In this document: one piece after another, positions 8,183 through 15,610 of the stretch
Layout: the number at the start of each line of letters is the position of its first letter
Position numbering within the stretch: the first letter of the stretch is position 1
Assembly: GCF_014654365.1 (NCBI RefSeq)
Contig: NZ_BNAY01000010.1
Coordinates: 367,892-431,891, forward strand
Reading direction: 5' to 3'
DNA length: 64,000 bases
Source: Amycolatopsis oliviviridis
GTDB lineage: Bacteria > Actinomycetota > Actinomycetes > Mycobacteriales > Pseudonocardiaceae
Notes under the pieces: generated by a model
The model's database searches: none
What the model was told of the DNA's origin: nothing
What the model saw: only the letters and a program-made list of their open reading frames with translations
Position numbers and translations under genes: made by a program

Positions 8183-9439
8183 TCACCACCGTGCCGTGTT
8201 CGGGTCGAAATTTCCGACGAACTTCCGCATATAGGTCACGTCATCCCGTTTGGTCTGTCCACTTCGGACATAGTCTTCATGGGCCCGCGCCAGCGCGTCG
8301 GGGTCGAGCTCGACCCCCAGCCCCGGCTTGTCGGGCACCGCGACCGCACCGTCGACGAACTCCAGCGCACCCGGGGCGATGACGTCGGCCGTCTTCCACG
8401 GCCAGTGGGTGTCGCAGGCGTAGGTCAGGTGCGGCGTCGCCGCGGCCACGTGCACCATAGCGGCCAGGCTGATCCCGAGATGACTGTTCGAATGCATGGA
8501 AAGGCCCACGTCGAAGCATTCCGCCGTGATGGAGAGGGCCTGGGTGTCCCGCAGACCGCCCCAGTAGTGATGGTCCGAAAGGATCACCCCGACCGCCCGC
8601 TGCCGGAAGGCAGGCTCGATGTCCGCGAAGCGCACGACGCACATGTTCGTGGCCAGCGGCATGTTCGCCTTCTCGGCGACCCGCGCCATGCCCTCGATGC
8701 CCGGCGTCGGGTCTTCGAGGTACTCCAGGACGCCGTCGAGCTCCTCGGCGACCCGGATCCCGGTTTCCGGCGTCCAGGCCGCGTTCGGGTCGATCCGGAG
8801 CGGGTGGTCCGGGAACGCCTCGGCGAGCGCGCGGATCCCGGCCATCTCCTGGTCGGGGTCGAAGGCGCCGCCCTTGAGCTTGATGGAGCCGAAGCCGTAC
8901 TCGTCGACCATCCGCCGTGCCTCGCCGACGAGCGCCTCCGGCGTGGTCACCTCGCCCCACGAGTCCTCCTCGGCGCCGAGGTGGGCGCCGAACTTGTAGA
9001 ACAGGTAGGCGGAGAAGTCGACGGCGTCGCGCGCCTTGCCGCCGAGCAGGTCCACCACCGGCCTGCCGAGGTAGTGGCCCTGCGCGTCGAGCGCGGCCAC
9101 CTCGAACAGCGAGTACACGCTGGCGACGGTCTTGCTGACCGAGAACCCGCCGGTGAGCCCGTGAGCGTCGGCGAAGACGACCTCGCCCAGCGTGGTGGCG
9201 ACCTTCCGGCGGAGGCCGGGCAGGTCGAACACGTCGTGCCCCTTGAGTTCCGGCAGCACCTTCCGGACCTGGTCCAGGAACGCGAGGTCACCGTAGGACT
9301 CGCCGAGGCCGACCACACCGTCCTCGCAGATCAGCTGGACGACACCGCGCAGCGCGAAGGGCTCGTGCACCCCCATCGCGTTGAGCAGCGGCGGGTCGGC
9401 GAAGGCGACCGGGGTCAGGACGACGTCGAGAACCTTCAT
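8183..9439 (-). CDS. gudD: glucarate dehydratase, enolase superfamily
   Basis: A 418-residue enolase-superfamily enzyme. The catalytic pattern of glucarate dehydratase is visible: the K-L-K pair at 187/189, metal ligands Asp 217 (R-I-D-P-N), Glu 242 (Y-L-E-D-P) and Asn 265 (A-T-N-M), and the Asp 289/His 316 dyad (L-S-D-H-H and S-M-H-S-N). It dehydrates D-glucarate, and in many actinomycete relatives also galactarate, to 5-dehydro-4-deoxyglucarate. The start at 9439 lies 2 bases after the stop of the upstream dehydratase gene and begins M-K-V-L-D-V-V, which matches the fold's first strand. The longer open frame upstream is only the antisense-like shadow of the neighbour. Galactarate versus glucarate preference cannot be settled. 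Confidence 0.88.
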   Translation of the reverse strand: MKVLDVVLTPVAFADPPLLNAMGVHEPFALRGVVQLICEDGVVGLGESYGDLAFLDQVRKVLPELKGHDVFDLPGLRRKVATTLGEVVFADAHGLTGGFSVSKTVASVYSLFEVAALDAQGHYLGRPVVDLLGGKARDAVDFSAYLFYKFGAHLGAEEDSWGEVTTPEALVGEARRMVDEYGFGSIKLKGGAFDPDQEMAGIRALAEAFPDHPLRIDPNAAWTPETGIRVAEELDGVLEYLEDPTPGIEGMARVAEKANMPLATNMCVVRFADIEPAFRQRAVGVILSDHHYWGGLRDTQALSITAECFDVGLSMHSNSHLGISLAAMVHVAAATPHLTYACDTHWPWKTADVIAPGALEFVDGAVAVPDKPGLGVELDPDALARAHEDYVRSGQTKRDDVTYMRKFVGNFDPNTARW

Positions 9440-9441
9440 CT

Positions 9442-10386
9442 TCAGGCACCGGCCTCGACGGACTTGAGGACGGAGAATCCGTCGTCGACGATCTTCTCCA
9501 GGCGGGCGACCTGGTCGGGGGTCGGCTCGACCAGCGGCGGCCGGACCGAGCCGACCTTGTCCCCGCGCGACCGGGCGGCGGCCTTGACCAGCGACACGGC
9601 GAAGCCCTGTCCCTCGTCTCGCAGCGCCACGAGCGGCAGATAGAACCCGGCGAGCAGGGCTTCCATGACCGCGTCGTCCTTCTCCGCGAGCGCGCGGTGG
9701 AAGCGGGCCGCGATCTCGGGGGCGAAGCAGTGCACGGCCGAGGAGTAGCGCGCCACGCCGATCGCGGCGTAGGCACGGGCGGAGACCTCGGCCGTCGGAA
9801 GACCGTTGAAGAACAGGAAATCCCGGGCGCGGTCGGTGCCGGCCGAGCGGATCGAGGTGATGATCCGGCTCATGAGCTCGACGTCGCCGAAGCCGTCCTT
9901 GAGACCGACCACCGACGGGATGTCGAGCAGTTCCACGGCGGAGTCCGGGGTGAAGACACCGGTGGAACGGTGGTAGACGATCACCGGGATCGAGGAATCC
10001 CCGACGGCGTACCGGACGTGGTCGACCAGCCCGGACGGCGGACCGGTCACCAGGTACGGCGGCAGGAGGAGGACGCCGTCCGCGCCGCCCGCCTCCGCCG
10101 CCGCGATCCCGGCACGGGCCGTCGCGGCACCGCCGCCCGCCCCGACCCACACCGGCACCCGACCGGCGACGACCTCACGAGCCTTGCGCAGGATCGCTGC
10201 GTGCTCGTCCGGGGACAGCGAGCTGAATTCGCCCGTACCGCAGGCGACGAACAGCGCGCCGGCCCCGGCGGCCACGTGGCTCTCGACGGTTTCCGCGAAC
10301 GCGTCGAGGTTGAGTTCCAGCCCCTCGGTGAAGGGGGTCAAGGGGAACGCCAGTAGGCCGTCGAGCTCGATCTTGGTGGGTGCCAT
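9442..10386 (-). CDS. kdgD: 5-dehydro-4-deoxyglucarate dehydratase
   Basis: A 314-residue member of the DapA/N-acetylneuraminate lyase superfamily. The Schiff-base lysine is Lys 163 in V-V-G-L-K-D-G, with the partner Tyr 138 in V-I-V-Y-H-R, and the C-G-T-G-E-F loop sits near 49-54. The enzyme dehydrates and decarboxylates 5-dehydro-4-deoxyglucarate to 2,5-dioxopentanoate. It lies between the symporter and glucarate dehydratase genes, and the next gene starts 2 bases after its stop. The assignment as the glucarate-specific enzyme rather than a generic DHDPS-like lyase rests on this context together with the F-P-L-T-P-F start. Confidence 0.9.
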   Translation of the reverse strand: MAPTKIELDGLLAFPLTPFTEGLELNLDAFAETVESHVAAGAGALFVACGTGEFSSLSPDEHAAILRKAREVVAGRVPVWVGAGGGAATARAGIAAAEAGGADGVLLLPPYLVTGPPSGLVDHVRYAVGDSSIPVIVYHRSTGVFTPDSAVELLDIPSVVGLKDGFGDVELMSRIITSIRSAGTDRARDFLFFNGLPTAEVSARAYAAIGVARYSSAVHCFAPEIAARFHRALAEKDDAVMEALLAGFYLPLVALRDEGQGFAVSLVKAAARSRGDKVGSVRPPLVEPTPDQVARLEKIVDDGFSVLKSVEAGA

Positions 10387-10433
10387 GGATTTCTCTTTCG
10401 TTCTTATCGGTTGATCCCGGGTTCGGGTCCCGG

Positions 10434-11945
10434 TCAGGCGGGCACGGTGGTGCCGTCCTGCGACTTGCGGGGTGCGACTTCGTCGTCACGGTCGATGGTG
10501 TCGATGATCTCGTCGGTGGAGGCCTTGCGCTCGGGCATGAGGTAGCCGAGCCCGATGAACAGCGCCAGCGAGACCAGGATCGGGGTGGACACGGTGACCG
10601 CGAGGGTGGCGTTGTAGCCGTAGTAGGCGATCGCGTAGGCGATGAGACCGCCGGCCCACGAGATCAGCGCGGCGCGGGAGCCGGAGCGGCGGAACGCCGG
10701 GAGCATGCCGAGCAGCAGCGGTACCGAGATCGGGCCCATCAGCGCCGCGACCCAGAGCACCACGATCCCGAGCACACCGCCGAGTTTCTCGGCCTGCGTG
10801 GCCACCACCATGGTCAGCACGACGAAGATCACCGTCGAGATCCGCGCGGCGAGCAGCCCCTGCGATTCGGTGAAGTTCCGGGCCTTCTTCCACAGCACCG
10901 GCATCATGTCGCGCGTGATGACCGCGGAGATCGCGTTGGCGTCGGAGGAGACCATCGCCATGGTGTGCGAAAAGATCCCGGCCAGCACCAGCCCGACCAG
11001 CCCCGGCGGGAGGAACGTCGTGGTCATGATCGCGTAGGCGTTGTTGGGGTTGGAGATGTTCGGGATCAGCAGCGGGGCGGCGAACATCGGGAACATCATC
11101 ACCAGCGGCCACACCAGGTACAGGATCGAGGAGAGCCGCGCGCCGCGACGTGCTTCGTAGGTGTTCGGCGCGGCCATGTAGCGCTGCGCCAGGTTCCACA
11201 TACCGCCGTTGTACTCCAGCGTCTTCACCAGCACGTAGACGAGCAACACCACGGTGGTGAACTTCGACGTGGTCGGGTTGAGGTGGGCGGGCGGGAGGTC
11301 CCCCCACACGGTCCACAGGCCCGAGACGCCGCCGAGCTTGTCCAGCACGACCCACAGCATCACGATCGCCGCGATGGCCTGGATGACGAACTGGCCGAAG
11401 TCGGTGAGCGCGTCGGCCCAGAGACCGCCGACGGTGCAGTAGATCAGCGTGATGGTGCCGGTGATGATGATGCCCCAGGTGTAGGGCACGCCCGCGAAGA
11501 CGTTGAGGATCGTCGCGACCGCGAACCACTTGGCCGCGATGTCGAAGATCTTCAGGAGGCTGCCGCTCCAGGCCAGCGCTTGCTGGGTGGGCACGTTGAA
11601 GCGCTTCGCCAGGTACTCGAGCGGCGAGGCGACGCCGAGCTTCGAGCGCAGCCGGTTCCACCGCGAGGCGAACAGCCAGCTGCCGATGCCGACGCCGATA
11701 CCGATGCTGGCCATGCCCCAGAAGTAGACGGTGATGCCGTCCGTGTAGGCGACGCCCGCGTACGCGACGAAGAGGACCGCGCTGTAGCCGGACATGTGAT
11801 GGGAGATCCCGGCCAGCCACCACGGCATCTTCCCGCCGGCGGTGAAGAAGTCGCTGACCGTGTTGACCCGGCTGTGCGACCACAGCCCGATCACCACCAT
11901 CAGCACGAAATACGCGGACACCATGATCCAGTCCAGCAAATGCAC
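10434..11945 (-). CDS. sodium:solute symporter (SSS family), probable uronate transporter
   Basis: A 503-residue membrane protein with about 13 hydrophobic segments and the SSS-family look. It opens L-L-D-W-I-M, has a D-F-F-T-A-G-G-K-M-P-W-W-L-A-G motif after the first helix and S-G-Y-S-A-V in the second. The GTG at 11945 is preferred because AAAGGAG precedes it. The longer frame to 12071 would run through the divergent promoter region. It is the first gene of the uronate operon, 47 bases ahead of the 5-dehydro-4-deoxyglucarate dehydratase gene, so it most likely imports a uronate, an aldarate or a related monomer with sodium. Substrate assignment is from context only. Confidence 0.82.
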   Translation of the reverse strand: MHLLDWIMVSAYFVLMVVIGLWSHSRVNTVSDFFTAGGKMPWWLAGISHHMSGYSAVLFVAYAGVAYTDGITVYFWGMASIGIGVGIGSWLFASRWNRLRSKLGVASPLEYLAKRFNVPTQQALAWSGSLLKIFDIAAKWFAVATILNVFAGVPYTWGIIITGTITLIYCTVGGLWADALTDFGQFVIQAIAAIVMLWVVLDKLGGVSGLWTVWGDLPPAHLNPTTSKFTTVVLLVYVLVKTLEYNGGMWNLAQRYMAAPNTYEARRGARLSSILYLVWPLVMMFPMFAAPLLIPNISNPNNAYAIMTTTFLPPGLVGLVLAGIFSHTMAMVSSDANAISAVITRDMMPVLWKKARNFTESQGLLAARISTVIFVVLTMVVATQAEKLGGVLGIVVLWVAALMGPISVPLLLGMLPAFRRSGSRAALISWAGGLIAYAIAYYGYNATLAVTVSTPILVSLALFIGLGYLMPERKASTDEIIDTIDRDDEVAPRKSQDGTTVPA

Positions 11946-11986
11946 CGCTGACTCCTTTCCGCGTTCACGAAGGCCCAGCCCGACCT

Positions 11987-12039
11987 GTTCACATCCATGA
12001 ACGGAGTCTGTTATAGTGATTATGTTCATCCATAAGAAC
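11987..12039. promoter_or_regulatory. paired GTTC-N8-GAAC operator sites in the divergent uronate promoter region
   Basis: Two 16-base sites with identical half sites, GTTCACATCCATGAAC at 11987-12002 and GTTCATCCATAAGAAC at 12024-12039, are 37 bases apart centre to centre. Between them is an AT-rich TATAGT element. They sit between the minus-strand uronate operon and the plus-strand IclR gene, where an IclR-family regulator normally binds. The N8 spacers are partly alike (CATCCAT), which argues for one protein recognising both. Confidence 0.6.
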
Positions 12040-12099
12040 GCTGTTCGGGACGCTAATATGGCCAGGGTCACAAGTCAACGGCCGGTTGGAGGAGTGCGG

Positions 12100-12918
12100 A
12101 TGCCGCAGCAGGAAGCCCCCGCTGTCACGGTGGAGAACGGTGCGTCCGCCGCGCCCGAACCCGCCGGGGTCAAATCGGCCCGGCGGGCGATCGATCTCAT
12201 CGAGACCTTCGCCGCGAACGACGTGTGGCTCTCCCTGTCGGATCTCCACGCGCGGACCGGTTTCCCCAGGTCCAGCCTGCACGGACTGCTCCGCACCCTG
12301 CTGGAAGCAGGCTGGCTGGAAGTCGACACCAACACCGCCCGCTACCGCCTCGGCGTCCGCGCGCTGATCTGCGGCACGGCGTACCTGGACCGCGACCCGG
12401 TCGTCCCGTACGCGACCGAGGCCTTGGAGCGGATCCGGGAGAAGACCGGTTTCACCGCGCACTTCGCGCGCCGCGAGGGCACCGACGTCGTCTACCTGGA
12501 GACACGCGAGTCACGGCACTCGACACATCTCGTGTCCCGCGTCGGCCGCACGCTGCCCACCCACGCGACCGCGCTGGGGAAGGCCTTGCTGGCCGAACTG
12601 ACGCACGACGAGATCGACGGGCTCCTGAGCGGGGACCTGCGGGCCCTGACCCCGAACACCATCACCACTGCCGAGGCCCTGCACGCCGAATGCGCGAAGA
12701 CCCGCGAACGCGGCTACGCGGCGGAAGTCGAAGAAGGCAGCCTCGGTGTCCGGTGCGTCGCGGCCGTGATCCCGTACCGCATCCCCGGCACGGACGCGAT
12801 CAGCTGTTCCATGCCGGTCACCGAAGTCACCGACGCCGACGCCCAGCGCGTCGGCGAGCTCCTCGCCGAAATCACCGCGGAACTCGGCCAGCAACTGCGC
12901 CGCGCCGGCATCCGCTGA
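12100..12918 (+). CDS. IclR-family transcriptional regulator of uronate catabolism
   Basis: A 272-residue IclR-type protein. The winged helix-turn-helix covers about 20-85 (S-A-R-R-A-I-D-L-I-E-T-F, then L-S-L-S-D-L-H-A-R-T-G with F-P-R-S-S as recognition helix). The effector domain covers about 95-270, with T-H-A-T-A-L-G-K-A-L-L and the C-terminal V-R-C-V-A-A-V-I-P-Y-R typical of the fold. The ATG at 12100 has GGAGGAG 5 bases upstream; an earlier in-frame start at 12016 would overlap the operators. It is divergent from the symporter operon and directly upstream of uronate dehydrogenase, so it probably senses a pathway intermediate and controls both arms. Confidence 0.85.
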   Translation: MPQQEAPAVTVENGASAAPEPAGVKSARRAIDLIETFAANDVWLSLSDLHARTGFPRSSLHGLLRTLLEAGWLEVDTNTARYRLGVRALICGTAYLDRDPVVPYATEALERIREKTGFTAHFARREGTDVVYLETRESRHSTHLVSRVGRTLPTHATALGKALLAELTHDEIDGLLSGDLRALTPNTITTAEALHAECAKTRERGYAAEVEEGSLGVRCVAAVIPYRIPGTDAISCSMPVTEVTDADAQRVGELLAEITAELGQQLRRAGIR

Positions 12919-12953
12919 TCATCCGTACTTTCCTTCACTGACAAGGGGTTCAC

Positions 12954-13778
12954 ATGGCAGACCAGCGCGTCCTGATCACCGGCTCGGCGGGCATCGTCGG
13001 CACTCTGATGCGGTCGAGGCTGCGCCGCTCCGGCCGGGTGCTGCGGCTGCTCGACCTGGCCGCACAGCCCGAGGCCGCGGGCGGCGAGGACGTCGAGCTG
13101 ATCACCGCGTCGGTCACCGACCCGGAAGCGATGACGAAGGCGTGCGCGGGCGTCGACGCGGTGATCCACCTCGGCGGGCACAGCCGCGAGAGTTCGTGGG
13201 AAGCCACGCTCGACGTCAACATCAACGGCACCCACACCGTCCTCGAAGCCGCGCGGGCGGCCGGCGTGCCGCGCGTGATCCTGGCCTCCAGCAACCACTC
13301 CGTCGGGTTCCGCCGCAACGACGAGGCGGGCGAGAACGGTCTCCCCGCCGACTCCACGCCCCGGCCCGACACCTATTACGGCGTCAGCAAGGCTGCCATC
13401 GAAGCGCTCGGCAGCCTGTACCACTCGCGGTTCGGCATGGACGTCATCGTCATCCGGATCGGCTCGTGCTTCGAAAGCCCGCTCGTGCTCGGCCCGCGCG
13501 GCCTGACCACCTGGCTCTCCCCCGACGACGGTGCCCGCCTGTTCGAGGCCTGCCTCAGCTATCCCTCCCCCGGCTACCGGCTGATCTGGGGCGTCTCCGA
13601 CAACACGCGCAGGATCTACTCGCTCGCCGAAGCCGAGGAACTGGGCTACAAGTCGCTCGACAACGCGGAGACCTACGCCGATCAGCTGGCGGACATGCCC
13701 GCGCCGACCGGGGTGGCCGCCGAGTACGTCGGCGGGCCGTTCTGCACCGCTCCGTTGGGGGCACACAACCCGCTCTGA
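12954..13778 (+). CDS. udh: uronate dehydrogenase (NAD-dependent)
   Basis: A 274-residue short-chain dehydrogenase/epimerase-fold protein. The Rossmann motif G-S-A-G-I-V-G is at 10-16, A-S-S-N-H-S-V-G-F at 111-119 is the substrate loop characteristic of uronate dehydrogenases, and the catalytic Tyr 142/Lys 146 lie in Y-Y-G-V-S-K. The enzyme oxidises D-glucuronate or D-galacturonate to the aldarolactone with NAD. It starts 35 bases after the IclR stop, has AAGGGG upstream, and is divergent from the aldarate genes. This provides the missing first step of the route to 2-oxoglutarate. An ordinary sugar epimerase is the alternative, but the S-S-N-H loop and the neighbourhood argue against it. Confidence 0.88.
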   Translation: MADQRVLITGSAGIVGTLMRSRLRRSGRVLRLLDLAAQPEAAGGEDVELITASVTDPEAMTKACAGVDAVIHLGGHSRESSWEATLDVNINGTHTVLEAARAAGVPRVILASSNHSVGFRRNDEAGENGLPADSTPRPDTYYGVSKAAIEALGSLYHSRFGMDVIVIRIGSCFESPLVLGPRGLTTWLSPDDGARLFEACLSYPSPGYRLIWGVSDNTRRIYSLAEAEELGYKSLDNAETYADQLADMPAPTGVAAEYVGGPFCTAPLGAHNPL

Positions 13779-13817
13779 CTCACCGGACACGGCCTAAACT
13801 TCCGGCAGGGAGGTCTC

Positions 13818-14195
13818 ATGGCTCTGGAACCCGCCTTCTCGGCGGACGTGTTCCGCGCGGCGGCGTCGCGGCAGGACGTGCCGCCACGCCTCGCTCGCGC
13901 GGCCGACGCCGTCCTCGAAGGGAAGTTCACCTGGGAGGACGTCGCCGCCGGGACCTGTGAGCACCCGCTGGCGCTCGCGCTCTTCACCCCCAAGGCCAAG
14001 AAGACGCTGTGGCCCGCGCTGACCGCGGTCGAGACCGAGCTCGCCACCGCGGAGCCGGGGGAAGAGCCCGCTCCTCCCCCGCCGCCGCCCCGCGCACGGC
14101 GGGCTCCCGTCGCGGACGACGACTTCAGCGACGTCACCTACCTGGAGGATCTCGCCGAGCCGCCCAGCCATCCCGGCTGGCCGCGCCGCCTCTGA
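13818..14195 (+). CDS. small hypothetical protein with Pro-rich linker
   Basis: A 125-residue protein I do not recognise. The first 80 residues look like a compact helical domain (A-A-D-A-V-L-E-G-K-F-T-W-E-D-V-A). A poly-Pro/Arg linker follows at about 84-95, then an acidic tail with D-D-D-F-S-D-V-T-Y. A strong GGGAGG site lies 5 bases before the ATG, and a TAAACT element near 13795 could be its own promoter. It precedes two WXG100-like genes on the same strand, about 90 bases away, so it may belong to that secretion-related group. No membrane segment or signal peptide is visible. Confidence 0.6.
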   Translation: MALEPAFSADVFRAAASRQDVPPRLARAADAVLEGKFTWEDVAAGTCEHPLALALFTPKAKKTLWPALTAVETELATAEPGEEPAPPPPPPRARRAPVADDDFSDVTYLEDLAEPPSHPGWPRRL

Positions 14196-14248
14196 AACGC
14201 ACCCGGCCGGGTGTCCGAAAGCCACTCACCGGGGTCGCCGGTTCCGGT

Positions 14249-14254
14249 ACCTTG
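14249..14254 (+). promoter_or_regulatory. possible -10 element for the WXG100-like gene pair
   Basis: TACCTT lies about 30 bases upstream of the ATG at 14285, with a separate GGAGGGG ribosome-binding site in between. The same TACC(C/T)T form occurs at the leaderless starts of aroA and of the TM2-domain gene in this window. No clear -35 element was identified. Confidence 0.3.
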
Positions 14255-14284
14255 ACCGCACCTGGTGTGACATGGAGGGGCGAA

Positions 14285-14602
14285 ATGACACATAGTCGAG
14301 GTTTCAGCGTCGAGGTCAGCGCACTGCGCCGCGTCGCGTCCGACACCGAGGACGGGCTGCCCGGGGTGTCGGCCAAAGTAGGCAACGCGTCGAAGTCGAT
14401 GCGTGATCTGTACGTCCAGCCGCAGGCCGCGTTCGGCGGCGACTCGGCGGGCGTCGCCCTCGGGCAGAAGCGCAACGCCCTGCTCGCGGCGCTGATCACC
14501 GGCGGCATCGCGGTCTCGGACTCGGTGGGCCAGGCGGCGGAGCGTCTCGACGTGGTCGCCGACGCCTACGAGCGCATCGAGCGCGAAGTCACCGGGAAGT
14601 AG
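14285..14602 (+). CDS. ESX-type (WXG100-like) small protein
   Basis: A 105-residue, almost wholly helical protein with the size and hydrophobic pattern of ESX-secreted WXG100-family proteins. It has an N-terminal helix (F-S-V-E-V-S-A-L-R-R-V-A), a central turn with Y-V-Q-P-Q-A-A-F-G-G-D-S, and a long C-terminal helix ending D-A-Y-E-R-I-E-R-E-V. The exact W-X-G triplet is absent; F-G-G-D occupies the turn. GGAGGGG precedes the ATG. It starts a two-gene unit with the 333-residue protein 6 bases downstream. A role as type VII secretion partner or chaperone-like protein is inferred from this form. Confidence 0.65.
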   Translation: MTHSRGFSVEVSALRRVASDTEDGLPGVSAKVGNASKSMRDLYVQPQAAFGGDSAGVALGQKRNALLAALITGGIAVSDSVGQAAERLDVVADAYERIEREVTGK

Positions 14603-14608
14603 GCGGCC

Positions 14609-15610
14609 ATGACACTCAACGACCTCGGCCCCGACGCGTTGCTCGCCCACTACAACCGGATCGCCGCGAAGATCCGCGAGGAGTGGCCGCACGACAACCC
14701 GGGCATGTCCAACGAGGAATCCGGTGTCCTGCTGGGCTTCAACGAATGGAAGAAGGTCGCCATCGACGGCGACGTGAGCGCCTTCGCCGACGCTCAGCGA
14801 GGGGCGGTCTTCGGCAAACGGCAAGCCTTCCTCAGCGCCCGATCCCGGGTCCAGACGATCCGGGACCACACCATGATGGACTGGAAGGGCGAAGCGGCCG
14901 ACGACTTCAACTCGTATCTGAACACGGTCGACACCTACCTCGGCGATTTCGTCGGCGGGAACATCAAGGCCGGGGACCCTGAGGGGTACATCCCTCAGGT
15001 CTCCGCGGTGGTGGACATGGTCTTCGCGGTCCAGCTCGCGTTCAAGAGCGACCTGAAGGAGGTCGCCCTCGCCCTGGAAGCGGCGATCGACCGGATGGAC
15101 GACGTCGGTGTCGACTACCGGCCGGCCGCGATCTTCGGGCTGAAGCTGGCGATGATCGTGGTCAAGCAGATCCCCAAGGCCGACCTCGTGCTGGAGGTCG
15201 CCGACCTGATGTGGGACACGGCGGGTATGCCCGATCTCAATCTCGAAAAGGCCGAGAAGAAGGAGATCACCGGGCACGAGATCATCGGGGTGCTACGGTC
15301 GTTCGACGCCGTGTTCCGCGACCTCGTCGCCAAGCACAGCGAAAGCGTCTCGGCGGTGTCCCGTCACGCGGACCAGCTGCTGTCCGATCTGGAGTCGAGC
15401 ACCGAGCTGACCAAACTGGCCGCCGCGCTCAGCAAGGAGCTGCCGACCTGGAACGGCCACGACGGGAAGTCGCTGAAGGACCTGCTGTCGCTGGGCAACC
15501 AGCTGGAGACCCCCGCGATCAACGACCGCGCCGGCAAGGAGAAGGCGCCGGAAATGCCCAAGGAGAAAGAAGAAAAGCCGCACCCGCCCGGGCCACCGAC
15601 CGGAACCTAG
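14609..15610 (+). CDS. large WXG100-like/ESX-associated protein with charged Pro-rich tail
   Basis: A 333-residue helical protein. A D-W-K-G-E-A-A-D-D-F motif at about 91-100 is a W-x-G turn followed by a helix, as in longer ESX substrates. The middle (about 125-230) contains further amphipathic helices, one with I-F-G-L-K-L-A-M-I-V-V-K. The tail after about 300 is rich in Lys, Glu and Pro (K-E-K-E-E-K-P-H-P-P-G-P-P). It follows the 105-residue WXG100-like gene by 6 bases, consistent with a co-expressed pair. Its stop overlaps that of the convergent mannosyltransferase gene within a CTAG. No toxin domain was recognised, and the function is unknown. Confidence 0.65.
   Translation: MTLNDLGPDALLAHYNRIAAKIREEWPHDNPGMSNEESGVLLGFNEWKKVAIDGDVSAFADAQRGAVFGKRQAFLSARSRVQTIRDHTMMDWKGEAADDFNSYLNTVDTYLGDFVGGNIKAGDPEGYIPQVSAVVDMVFAVQLAFKSDLKEVALALEAAIDRMDDVGVDYRPAAIFGLKLAMIVVKQIPKADLVLEVADLMWDTAGMPDLNLEKAEKKEITGHEIIGVLRSFDAVFRDLVAKHSESVSAVSRHADQLLSDLESSTELTKLAAALSKELPTWNGHDGKSLKDLLSLGNQLETPAINDRAGKEKAPEMPKEKEEKPHPPGPPTGT

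Noticed and set aside
6460..8382. 640-codon plus-strand frame antisense to the uronate operon
   Set aside because: The opposite strand carries genes with complete catalytic motifs and ribosome-binding sites; this frame has no recognisable domain.
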